Positions 26,617-38,712 of a DNA stretch of 64,000 nt are shown piece by piece (positions within the stretch are counted from its first letter, which is position 1; each line of letters begins with the position of its first letter). The DNA comes from GCA-2733415 sp965178635 (GTDB taxonomy: Bacteria; Bacteroidota; Bacteroidia; Flavobacteriales; Flavobacteriaceae), in the NCBI GenBank assembly GCA_965178635.1, contig CBCXVT010000002.1:3529-67528 (forward strand), read 5' to 3'. Under the pieces are notes generated by a model, which was not told the origin of the DNA, did no database searches, and was given only the letters and a program-made list of their open reading frames with translations. The position numbers were made by a program, and so were the translations under genes.

Positions 26617-28595
26617 ATGAAGCTTGTAACTAAGATACTTGTTGTATTGCTATTAACTAGTGTTGCTGTAAACGCGCAAGTGCTTAAAGCACCTAAACTA
26701 GTTAAAGGCTCGGTGAATACAAAGCAGTCAAATGGATTGTTGAATAAATCAAATAATGTAGATGGTAAATCTACAAAAGCAATAAAAATAGACACTAAGG
26801 CTTCAGATTATAAATTTATATCTGTTGATAATGATACTACTTATATTGATACAACGCTGAGTATAAAAAAGGAGTATAAATAAAACTATCTTAAAAAAGA
26901 TTATTTTGAACTACTACCTTTCTCAAATACTGGTCAGGCATTTAATCAGTTAGGCTATGATTTTTCAGATAGCGCTACTACTTTTTCAAAATTTGGTGCG
27001 AGAGCAAAACATATAGATTACGCAGAAATAGATGATATATATTACTATAATGTTGCTACCCCATTAACCGAGTTGTTTTTTAAAACAACCATGGAGCAAG
27101 GTCAATTAGCGGAAGGTTTTTTTACGGTTAATACCACGCCACAATTTAATATGTCTGTTGCGTTTAAAGGGTTGCGTTCTATCGGGAAATACCGTCATAT
27201 AAAAACTAAATGGCGGAAAATTCAGATCGTCATTTAATTATAATACAAAAAACAACAAGTTATTTTGCTAAGCTCATGTGGCTATTCAGAATATAGAAAA
27301 TCAAGAAAACGGAGGAATTACTGATCTAATGATTACTGAGTTTGAAGATGAAAATTCAGAATTTAATGACCGATCTAGGTTTGAAGTTAATTTTGAGGAT
27401 GCTGATAACAAATTGTCTGCTAAAAGATTTTATATAACCATTATTATAATGTATTTAAGAAACAAGATTCAACATCTAATTATGGTTTTGAGTGTTGGGC
27501 ATGTTGCTAATTTAGAAGATAAGAATATCAATTCAATCAAACTACTGAAAATAGTTTTTTCGGAGATGCATTTAAATCTTCAATAAGAGATGAAGTGAGA
27601 TTAGAGCAATTCTATAATCAAGGATATGTGTCACTTAATAAAGAGGGACTAGGGAGTGTTAAAGCTCATGTTGGATATACCGATTATAATTATGGGTATA
27701 ATAGTGTGGTGAATTTAACAACCGGATTTATTCCTAACCGTTTAAAAAGTGGATTTGCATCTTTTGGGGCGAGTTATAAAAATGAATTTGGTAAGCTGAA
27801 GTTGAAATTTGATTTCACTTCAAATCTTTCAAAAGAACATAAAGGGAGTTTGTTTAATGCATCGTTAGATTACAGTGTTAATTCTAATATCGCTGCAAAG
27901 GCGAAAGTGATGTATCATGAAGCGTTGCCAGATTTCAACTATATGTTGTTTCAGAGTGATTATAAAAATTATAATTGGTTCAATTCAAATCTAAACACAC
28001 AACAAACGCTAAACCATAGTTGGTGAAATTGATGCTAAAAAATATGTAAACCTAAAAGCATCATATACTACGCTGAATAATTACACGTATTTCGGATTTG
28101 AATGCAACAACTAACAGTGTAAAGCCTTTTCAGGAACTTACATCTATTGAGTATTTAAAGTTTTCTGCAAGTAAAGAATTCAAGTACAGAAAATTTGCAT
28201 TGGATAACACAATACAATACCAGTCAGTTACTCAGGAAAATGATGTGTTAAATGTACCTGAGTTTATGGTGCGTAATACACTTTATTATACAGATACATT
28301 GTTTAATAAGAATTTGTTTTTACAAACAGGCTTCATCTTCAATTATTTTACAGCATATAAAATGAACGCGTATGATCCGTTATTGTCGGAGTTTTATGTG
28401 CAAAATGAAAAAGAGTACGGTGCGTATCCACGCATTGATTTCTTTGTAAATGCGAAAGTGCGTAACGCACGTATTTATTTAAAGGCAGAGCATTTCAATT
28501 CAAGTTTCACAGGAAACAATTTTTATAGTGCGCCAAATTATCCTTACAAAGACTTTACAGTACGCTTTGGGATTATTTGGGATTTCTTTTTATAA
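26617..28595 (+). pseudogene. Putative porin, interrupted by a stop and several frameshifts
   Basis: From the ATG at 26617 a signal peptide (TSVAVNAQ) is followed by VLKAPKLVKGS and, near residue 80, TTYIDTTLSIKKEYK. A TAA at 26881 then interrupts the same frame, which continues NYLKKDYFELLPFSNTGQAFN. Later pieces shift frame near 27214, 27255, 27440, 27490, 27525, 28022 and 28097. They include GGITD, VRLEQFYNQGYVSL, RLKSGFASFGASYKN and KDFTVRFGIIWDFF at the end. Together they cover a beta-barrel of about 655 residues like the putative porin family of Bacteroidota. The product should sit in the outer membrane. As written it cannot be made. Confidence 0.75.
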
Positions 28596-28720
28596 TGGAC
28601 ACAAACTCTATGTCACTATATATAGTGATGTAAATCTACCCTGTTTTTGGTATTGCAATTACTTCTTACATATGTTAATTTGGCATTGTGTTTGTCTTAC
28701 TATATCAAACTGCCAATATT

Positions 28721-28966
28721 ATGAATAATAAAACTACAATACAGAAACTGATATTAGAAATACTCGCTTCAAGTAATATTGATGTAAAGCGCGCTAAGAG
28801 AAATCAAGTGGTAGAATTATTTAAAGAATCTACATTAGTTAGTCATACCCCCGTAGCAATTAAACTGAATACTGCATTAGAGTTAAAAGAGGTCATAGAT
28901 AACTTTATAACTCATGATAATCCATCAAACAAAGGAAGCATTGAAAAACATGTATTCATTCATTAG
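28721..28966 (+). CDS. Hypothetical short protein
   Basis: From ATG 28721 this encodes 81 residues, MNNKTTIQKLILEILASS, with a predicted helical middle (VAIKLNTALELKEVIDNFI). No signal peptide, membrane segment or family is seen. The end at KHVFIH may be artificial, since another frame continues downstream to 29009 and this lies just after the error-rich region. From 28967 to 29134 I see no further gene. Confidence 0.4.
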   Translation: MNNKTTIQKLILEILASSNIDVKRAKRNQVVELFKESTLVSHTPVAIKLNTALELKEVIDNFITHDNPSNKGSIEKHVFIH

Positions 28967-29134
28967 TCAATTGTTACCAGATGAGGTAAAGATTATTGAA
29001 GAAGTGTAAATTCAATTCTTTTAATGATTTTACAAGCTTAGTCCTTGTTATCTAGGTTTCTGTTTGTATGTGTGCTATTGTTGTTGTGTAATTAGAAGTG
29101 CCAATAATTCTCACAACAAAAAATGAGGTTTCGC

Positions 29135-29175
29135 AACAGCTAACTAGCAGTCTGCTAGATTGTCAGCTGTTTTAC
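29135..29175 (+). terminator. Hairpin terminator just upstream of the rRNA promoters
   Basis: AACAGCT (29135-29141) pairs with AGCTGTT (29165-29171), and CTAGCA with TGCTAG inside. A T run follows. It could shield the rRNA operon from upstream transcription. Confidence 0.55.
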
Positions 29176-29208
29176 TCAGTTTTCACTTAAATTTATTTCC
29201 AAAAAACC

Positions 29209-29240
29209 TTGTTTAATAAAGAAGAAAGGTGGTATATTTG
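29209..29240 (+). promoter_or_regulatory. rRNA promoter P1
   Basis: TTG at 29209-29211, 21 bases, TATATTTG at 29233-29240, then CACCCGC. This is the first of three similar promoters. Confidence 0.75.
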
Positions 29241-29357
29241 CACCCGCAAAACGGCTGAATTTATAACGAAGTTGTGGAGTAAAAAAGTTCTTTGAATAGT
29301 GAGTTTTGGATTGAGTTGTAAGGTTGTAAAAAACTTTAAAAAATATTCAAAAAAACA

Positions 29358-29387
29358 TTGTGAGGAATTAAAAAGGGTGTAGGTTTG
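29358..29387 (+). promoter_or_regulatory. rRNA promoter P2
   Basis: TTG at 29358-29360, 19 bases, TAGGTTTG at 29380-29387, then CATCCGC. The flanks AAAAACATTGTGAG match P3. Confidence 0.75.
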
Positions 29388-29496
29388 CATCCGCTTAGCG
29401 AAACAAGTTTTTGCTAATAGTAAAGTTCTTAAAAAGATGTTGTTTTGGGTTTGATTTTAGGAGTAAAAAAACTTTTAAAATTTTATTTCAAAAACA

Positions 29497-29526
29497 TTGT
29501 GAGAAACAAAAAGGGTTGTATATTTG
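29497..29526 (+). promoter_or_regulatory. rRNA promoter P3
   Basis: TTG at 29497-29499, 19 bases, TATATTTG at 29519-29526, then CACCCGC. It is the promoter nearest to 16S. Confidence 0.8.
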
Positions 29527-29584
29527 CACCCGCTTAACGAAGTAAGTGTTACTTGTGAGTTAAGAGAGAGTTATAGGGAAGTAA

Positions 29585-29609
29585 GCAGGTTCGAGTTCTG
29601 CGGCTCTAC
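29585..29609 (+). other. tRNA T-arm-like relic in the rRNA leader
   Basis: GCAGG-TTCGAGT-TCTGC has the exact shape of a tRNA T-stem and T-loop (five pairs, one G-T), and GGCTCTAC follows like a 3' acceptor strand. No D-arm or anticodon arm precedes it, so it is not a working tRNA. Confidence 0.45.
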
Positions 29610-29632
29610 AAGAAGAGCTTCGAGAGGAGTGA

Positions 29633-29649
29633 GTTCATTGACATATTGA
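29633..29649 (+). promoter_or_regulatory. boxA-like antitermination element before 16S
   Basis: GTTCATTGACATATTGA lies about 100 bases before 16S. The same 17 bases occur before 23S at 31717. Confidence 0.5.
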
Positions 29650-29752
29650 TTGACAGCGCGTATTATTTTTTAATAATACAATAATAATTAAAGTAAACCA
29701 TTTTGAGTTATAATTTCTTTTAGTTGTTAGGTTTAAATAATATTTAAAATTT

Positions 29753-31279
<1,527 letters not shown>

Positions 31280-31380
31280 AGAGAAAGAATCTACGATTAG
31301 AAAAATTATATACACAGAGATGTGTTTACTTTAGCTGTTAATTAATTAAAAGAACAAAAAGAAACTAAGAAGAATAGTAG

Positions 31381-31454
31381 AGTCTCATAGCTCAGCTGGT
31401 TAGAGCGCTACACTGATAATGTAGAGGTCGGCAGTTCGAGTCTGCCTGAGACTA
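31381..31454 (+). tRNA. tRNA-Ile (GAT)
   Basis: A full cloverleaf of 74 bases: acceptor AGTCTCA/TGAGACT, D-stem GCTC/GAGC, anticodon loop CTGATAA with anticodon GAT, and T-arm GGCAG-TTCGAGT-CTGCC. CCA is not encoded. It sits in the usual place between 16S and 23S. Confidence 0.97.
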
Positions 31455-31550
31455 CTAATTTTTTTTCTTAAGGAAATTCTAGAAGTTGAGTATTAGTTGG
31501 GAAACTAGCTAATTACTAAGACCTAACTACTCACTACTAACTACTAGTAA

Positions 31551-31625
<75 letters not shown>

Positions 31626-31716
31626 CCATTCTTAAGGTTTTTGTAAAATGACTAGGTGATAATAGTAACTTATTAGTATCTGAAAGTTTTGTGAGGGCTG
31701 TTATAACAAGAAAAAC

Positions 31717-31733
31717 GTTCATTGACATATTGA
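31717..31733 (+). promoter_or_regulatory. boxA-like element before 23S
   Basis: GTTCATTGACATATTGA is identical over all 17 bases to the element before 16S, which supports a role in antitermination or processing. Confidence 0.5.
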
Positions 31734-31750
31734 GATTAAAAAACACGAGC

Positions 31751-31778
31751 GATAACTAACTCTAGGATGTTAGTTATC
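31751..31778 (+). other. Perfect hairpin in the spacer before 23S
   Basis: GATAACTAAC (31751-31760) and GTTAGTTATC (31769-31778) pair over ten bases around an eight-base loop. No T run follows, so processing is more likely than termination. Confidence 0.45.
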
Positions 31779-31814
31779 AAACAAATTTAAGAATAATAGA
31801 GTAATAAAAAGTAC

Positions 31815-34641
<2,827 letters not shown>

Positions 34642-34752
34642 TACGCTCTTTTCTTATTTTTGATACAAGTTGTTTTTTATATCTCAGTATGTTAACTTAT
34701 TAGTTGCTTATTTTAGGTGACAGTGTTATATATATTATATCACTTAAAACTT

Positions 34753-34859
34753 AAGGTGGTTATAGCAATGGGGCTCACCTCTTACCATTCCGAACAGAGA
34801 AGTTAAGCCCATTAGCGCCGATGGTACTGCAGTAATGTGGGAGAGTAGGTCGCCGCCTT
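34753..34859 (+). rRNA. rrf: 5S ribosomal RNA
   Basis: The ends AAGGTGG and CCGCCTT pair, and the loop CCATTCCGAACAGAGAAGTTAAG is the conserved 5S core (given here only as its position, 34788-34806). Length is about 107 bases. It follows 23S by about 110 bases. Confidence 0.92.
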
Positions 34860-34863
34860 CTTT

Positions 34864-34901
34864 AATCCTCAATATCTTTATGATGTTGGGGATTTTTTTT
34901 G
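34864..34901 (+). terminator. Terminator of the rRNA operon
   Basis: AATCCTCAATATC and GATGTTGGGGATT pair (with some G-T pairs) around TTTAT, followed by a run of eight T. Confidence 0.85.
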
Positions 34902-35000
34902 CTCTATACTGAAATATGTATAAGTTGTTGTGAGATGAGAGGGTATTGTTTCCGTTAATTTAATATCTTTACATGCTTAACAGCAACAACACAACATATT

Positions 35001-36893
35001 ATGAAACAAATTCAAAAAACATATGTTTTTGATTTTGACAGTACTCTAACTAGAGTAGAAGCACTTGATGTATTAGCAGAAATTACCTTGGCTAATAATC
35101 CTCAAAAAGATTTAATTATTAATGAAATTATTGCTATCACTAATAAAGGGATTGATGGGGATATTTCATTTACGGAATCTTTAGAACGACGAATTAACTT
35201 ATTAAATGCTTCAAAAGAAGATCTATCTGTATTAACAGAACGTTTAAAAACTAAGGTTTCAAAATCTATTATAGAGAATAAGGAGTTTTTTGAAAATTAT
35301 TCGAATGATATATACGTCATTTCTTGTGGTTTTAAAGAATTCATAGATCCAATTGTAGCAGCATATAACATTCCATCTGAGCGTGTTTTTGCTAATACGT
35401 TTGAGTATGATGATGCGAATAATATTATAGGTTTTAATTCTGCTAATCCATTAGCAAAGCATAATGGAAAAATTGAATGCTTGAAAAACTTAAATTTACC
35501 TGGTGAAGTTCAAGTTATAGGTGATGGTTATAGTGATTATGTAATGCGTGAAGCGGGTATAGCGGATAAGTTTTTTGCATATACAGAAAATGTTTCTCGG
35601 GATAAGGCCATTAATAATGCTGACCACGTGACGCCAAATTTAGATGAGTTTCTTTATGTAAATAAATTACCAAGAAACATTTCATTTCCAAAACATCGTA
35701 TCAAAATATTATTATTAGAAAATGTACATCCTGATGCATTTGAACGCTTATCTGACGATGGGTTTACCGTAGAAACAGTTTCACATAGTTTAAGTGAAGC
35801 CGATTTGATTGAGAAAATTAAAGACGTTCATGTTTTAGGAATTCGTTCTAAAACTCAAGTGACAGAACAAGTGATTGCTGCAGCTGAAAAGTTAATGGTA
35901 GTTGGAGCTTTTTGTATAGGTACAAAGCAAATCAATCTTGATGCTTGTAAAAATAATGGTGTTGTAGTGTTTAATGCACCGTATAGTAATACACGTTCTG
36001 TTGTTGAGTTAGCAATTGGTCAGATTATTATGTTAATGCGAAGTGTGTTTGCACGAAGTACTGAATTGCACCAAGGACAATGGAATAAAACCGCAAAAGG
36101 ATCAAGAGAAGTTAGAGGTAAGAAACTTGGGATTGTAGGTTATGGAAACATAGGTAAGCAATTATCAATACTTGCAGAATCGTTAGGGATGCAAGTGTAT
36201 TATTATGATATTGAAGACCGATTAGCATTAGGGAATACAAAAAAATGCAATAGCTTAAAAGAGTTGTTAGAAACAGTAGATGTGGTATCGTTACATATTG
36301 ATGATAATGCTAATAACAAAAATTATATTTCAACTGAAGAGTTAAGTTGGATGAAAGACGGTGCTGTATTTGTAAACTTATCAAGAGGATTTGTAGTAGA
36401 TATTATCGCTTTAAAAGAGGCTTTGTTGTCTGGAAAAATTTCTGGAGCAGCAGTAGATGTTTTTCCAGTAGAACCAAGAGCTAATGGAGAATTTGAAACT
36501 GAATTAAAAGGAATTCCGAATGTCATTTTAACGCCACATGTTGGAGGAAGTACAGAAGAAGCACAACGTGACATTGCTGATTTTGTTCCGAGTAAAATTA
36601 TGGGTTATATGAATTCAGGTAATACTGTAGACGCTGTGAATTTTCCAAACATTCGTTTGCCTCGTCAAGAAAATAGCCATCGTTTTTTACATATTCATAA
36701 AAACGTTCCAGGAATTATGGCAAGTATAAATAAGGTATTAGCAACATTTGATTTGAACATAACTGGTCAGTATTTGGCAACTGATTCTAGTGTTGGTTAC
36801 GTCATAGTAGAAGTAGATAAAGAATACAATGAGAATGTGTTACAAGCATTAAAAGACATTGAGCACACTATCAAATTTAGAGTGTTGTATTAA
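35001..36893 (+). CDS. serA: Fused phosphoserine phosphatase-like (HAD) and D-3-phosphoglycerate dehydrogenase
   Basis: The 630-residue protein joins two enzymes of serine synthesis. Residues 1 to about 220 are a HAD-IB phosphatase: DFDSTLTRVE (D11, D13), VISCGFKEF, and GDGYSDYVMR. Residues about 228-545 are a SerA dehydrogenase with the Rossmann motif GYGNIGKQL, and the catalytic R462, E491 and H513. The C-terminal part (about 555-630, from RFLHIHKNVPGIMA) is an ACT domain, so serine feedback is likely. SerA does the first step and SerB the last; the middle enzyme, SerC, is not here. This fusion occurs in other Bacteroidota as far as I recall. Confidence 0.9.
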   Translation: MKQIQKTYVFDFDSTLTRVEALDVLAEITLANNPQKDLIINEIIAITNKGIDGDISFTESLERRINLLNASKEDLSVLTERLKTKVSKSIIENKEFFENYSNDIYVISCGFKEFIDPIVAAYNIPSERVFANTFEYDDANNIIGFNSANPLAKHNGKIECLKNLNLPGEVQVIGDGYSDYVMREAGIADKFFAYTENVSRDKAINNADHVTPNLDEFLYVNKLPRNISFPKHRIKILLLENVHPDAFERLSDDGFTVETVSHSLSEADLIEKIKDVHVLGIRSKTQVTEQVIAAAEKLMVVGAFCIGTKQINLDACKNNGVVVFNAPYSNTRSVVELAIGQIIMLMRSVFARSTELHQGQWNKTAKGSREVRGKKLGIVGYGNIGKQLSILAESLGMQVYYYDIEDRLALGNTKKCNSLKELLETVDVVSLHIDDNANNKNYISTEELSWMKDGAVFVNLSRGFVVDIIALKEALLSGKISGAAVDVFPVEPRANGEFETELKGIPNVILTPHVGGSTEEAQRDIADFVPSKIMGYMNSGNTVDAVNFPNIRLPRQENSHRFLHIHKNVPGIMASINKVLATFDLNITGQYLATDSSVGYVIVEVDKEYNENVLQALKDIEHTIKFRVLY

Positions 36894-36911
36894 TAGAAAT
36901 TACAACCACAT

Positions 36912-36950
36912 AAAAAAGCCATGATTATAACTTAATCATGGCTTTTTTTA
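36912..36950. terminator. Bidirectional terminator between serA and the ferredoxin gene
   Basis: AGCCATGATTA and TAATCATGGCT pair perfectly around a short loop, with A and T runs outside. Confidence 0.85.
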
Positions 36951-36967
36951 TATTCTTTAATATGAGT

Positions 36968-37300
36968 TTATAACTCTTCTGGTGCTAAGGTAACTTCTAG
37001 TCCGTCTAACTCAGGGGTGATGTTTAATTGGCACCCTAAACGAGAATTATCCTCTACATGAAACGCTTCGGAAAGCATTGCTTCTTCATCGTATTCCATT
37101 TCAGGTAAGTCGTGTTCAGAGGTCACATAACATTGACAAGACGCACACATAGCCATGCCACCACAAGTACCGATTGTGCCTTCCGGCACAAGCTCAAATC
37201 CTTTAATGACTTCCATTAAATTCATAGCCATATCCGTGGGCGCATCTACTTCGTGTAAATTCCCTTCGCGATCAGTGATTTTTAATTTGATGTCCGACAT
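36968..37300 (-). CDS. 2Fe-2S ferredoxin
   Basis: The 110-residue protein has the adrenodoxin-type cluster ligands C46, C52, C55 (CGGMAMCASC) and C90 (RLGCQL). An additional cysteine follows at 57. It has no signal peptide. It lies 1 base after the reductase gene, in the same transcript, which makes the reductase its likely electron donor. Such ferredoxins feed Fe-S cluster assembly or oxygenases; the acceptor here is unknown. Confidence 0.9.
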   Translation of the reverse strand: MSDIKLKITDREGNLHEVDAPTDMAMNLMEVIKGFELVPEGTIGTCGGMAMCASCQCYVTSEHDLPEMEYDEEAMLSEAFHVEDNSRLGCQLNITPELDGLEVTLAPEEL

Positions 37301-37301
37301 C

Positions 37302-38363
37302 TTATAAATCTTTAATATTTAAAACTTGTTCTTTTTTAGCCACTTTCATAGAGCCGTCAAATCCTGCAACACCTCCTACAGTTGTATATTTCATAACGTA
37401 TTTTTTACCTGGATTGATACGTTTATAGGCACTTTGACACATTAATGTAGCTTCGTGAAACCCACATAAAATTAATTTTAATTTACCAGGATAAGTATTT
37501 ACATCACCAATAGCATAGATGCCTTCAATGTTAGTTTGGTAATCCAAAGCATTATTAACTTTAATAGCGTTCTTTTCTATTTCTAATCCCCAGTCGGCAA
37601 TAGGCCCTAATTTAGGCAACAATCCGAATAGAGGAATAAAATAATCAGTTCCTTTGATTAAATCACCTTCAGTTTTATGTTTTATGGTAACACTTTTTAA
37701 GCTGTCGTTACCATGTATTTCTTTAACTTCAGCTTCAGTAATTAAATTTATTTTACCAATTTTAGCCAGTTCAGCTACTTTTTCAACAGAATCTAAAGCG
37801 CCTCTAAAATCATTTCGCCTATGCACTAAAGTAACTTCTGAAGCTACATCTGCTAAAAATATTGACCAATCTAAAGCTGAGTCACCACCACCTGCAATCA
37901 CTACTTTTTTATTGCGATAGATTTCAGGATCTCTAATAATATAAGCCACCCCATTATCTTCAAAATCAGCGATGTTAGGAATAGGCGGTTTACGTGGCTC
38001 AAAAGATCCTAAACCACCAGCAATAGCAACAACTGGTGCCTTGTGTTGCGTACCTTTATTAGTTGTAACAATAAATGTTCCATCATCAAGTTTATCAATG
38101 GTATCTGCTCTTTCACCTAAAGTAAACCCAGGTTCAAACGCTTTAATTTGCTCCATTAAATTATCTACTAAATCTCCAGCTAATACTTCCGGAAACGCTG
38201 GGATATCATAAATAGGTTTTTTAGGATATATTTCCGCACACTGTCCACCTGCTTGAGGTAAGGCATCTATTAAGTGACATTTTAGTTTTAATAATCCTGC
38301 TTCAAAAACTGTAAATAATCCAGTTGGTCCTGCTCCAATAATAATGATGTCCGTAGTAATCAT
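37302..38363 (-). CDS. Ferredoxin--NADP reductase, thioredoxin-reductase-like type
   Basis: The 353-residue flavoprotein has an N-terminal FAD motif (IIIGAGPTGLFTVFEAG), an NAD(P) binding motif (VVIAGGGDSALDW) and a C-terminal GIYAIGDVN segment. It lacks the CxxC redox pair of thioredoxin reductase, which is the mark of the TrxR-like ferredoxin reductases of Bacillus YumC and Chlorobium type. It passes electrons from NADPH to the ferredoxin encoded by the next gene, one base away. Confidence 0.9.
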   Translation of the reverse strand: MITTDIIIIGAGPTGLFTVFEAGLLKLKCHLIDALPQAGGQCAEIYPKKPIYDIPAFPEVLAGDLVDNLMEQIKAFEPGFTLGERADTIDKLDDGTFIVTTNKGTQHKAPVVAIAGGLGSFEPRKPPIPNIADFEDNGVAYIIRDPEIYRNKKVVIAGGGDSALDWSIFLADVASEVTLVHRRNDFRGALDSVEKVAELAKIGKINLITEAEVKEIHGNDSLKSVTIKHKTEGDLIKGTDYFIPLFGLLPKLGPIADWGLEIEKNAIKVNNALDYQTNIEGIYAIGDVNTYPGKLKLILCGFHEATLMCQSAYKRINPGKKYVMKYTTVGGVAGFDGSMKVAKKEQVLNIKDL

Positions 38364-38488
38364 GTAACTCTGTTTTTTATCTACTGCAAAAATCTTAAAT
38401 TTTATAATACTTTCAGTTGATTTTTATCATAAATATCTAATGTAGGCAGATTGTAAAATATTGATTTTGTTATTTATTAGTTAAATAG

Positions 38489-38518
38489 TTGTTTCTGTCT
38501 ACTAATTATGTAATTTTG
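38489..38518 (+). promoter_or_regulatory. Predicted promoter of metK
   Basis: TTG at 38489-38491, exactly 19 bases, TAATTTTG at 38511-38518. This fits the Bacteroidota consensus fully. The expected start near 38525 is just before the riboswitch. Confidence 0.75.
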
Positions 38519-38532
38519 TACCCGATAATTTA

Positions 38533-38624
38533 TTCAGAGGAAAGATTTGACTGATTGCTACCTCATTAAAAAAAAGCTAAAGCAGTGTAAACTTCTTTAG
38601 ACGCACACGTCAAATTTATCTGAA
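38533..38624 (+). ncRNA. SAM-II-like riboswitch in the metK leader
   Basis: The core resembles SAM-II, a pseudoknot that binds S-adenosylmethionine. P1 is GAGG (38537-38540) with CCTC (38561-38564). The loop GATTTGACTGATTGCTA compares with the known L1 GATTTAACCGTATTGCA as I recall it. An A-rich linker and GCTAAA (38576-38581) follow. P2 forms from ACTG in the loop with CAGT (38583-38586), and GCT with AGC. The switch can also fold otherwise: TTCAGA...AGATTTGAC can pair with GTCAAATTT.TCTGAA (38609-38624), which would undo the pseudoknot. P1 is short, four pairs, which is a weak point. Confidence 0.65.
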
Positions 38625-38631
38625 AAATTAC

Positions 38632-38650
38632 GCTTCTCAATATTTGAGAA
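38632..38650 (+). promoter_or_regulatory. Hairpin between the riboswitch and metK
   Basis: CTTCTCAA-TAT-TTGAGAAG is a perfect eight-pair hairpin. A second one (TGCTTC/GAAGCA, followed by ATTATTTTTT) lies near 38660-38695. Either could be part of the expression platform. Confidence 0.45.
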
Positions 38651-38712
38651 GATTATAAATTTGCTTCTAGCATTGAAGCATGATTATTTTTTAAGAGTAT
38701 TAAATTTTTTAT

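Noticed and set aside
28614..28627. Palindrome CACTATATATAGTG
   Set aside because: A short AT-rich palindrome just after the broken porin, without a T run or gene in the right place; likely chance.
28945..29009. A 19-codon frame MYSFISQLLPDEV...
   Set aside because: Too short and overlapping another frame at the edge of an error-rich stretch; it may be the true end of the 28721 gene, but this cannot be shown.
38533..38624. SAM-I (S-box) riboswitch in the metK leader
   Set aside because: The GAGGGA, TGGCCC and GGCAACC blocks of SAM-I are missing; the layout fits the SAM-II pseudoknot better.
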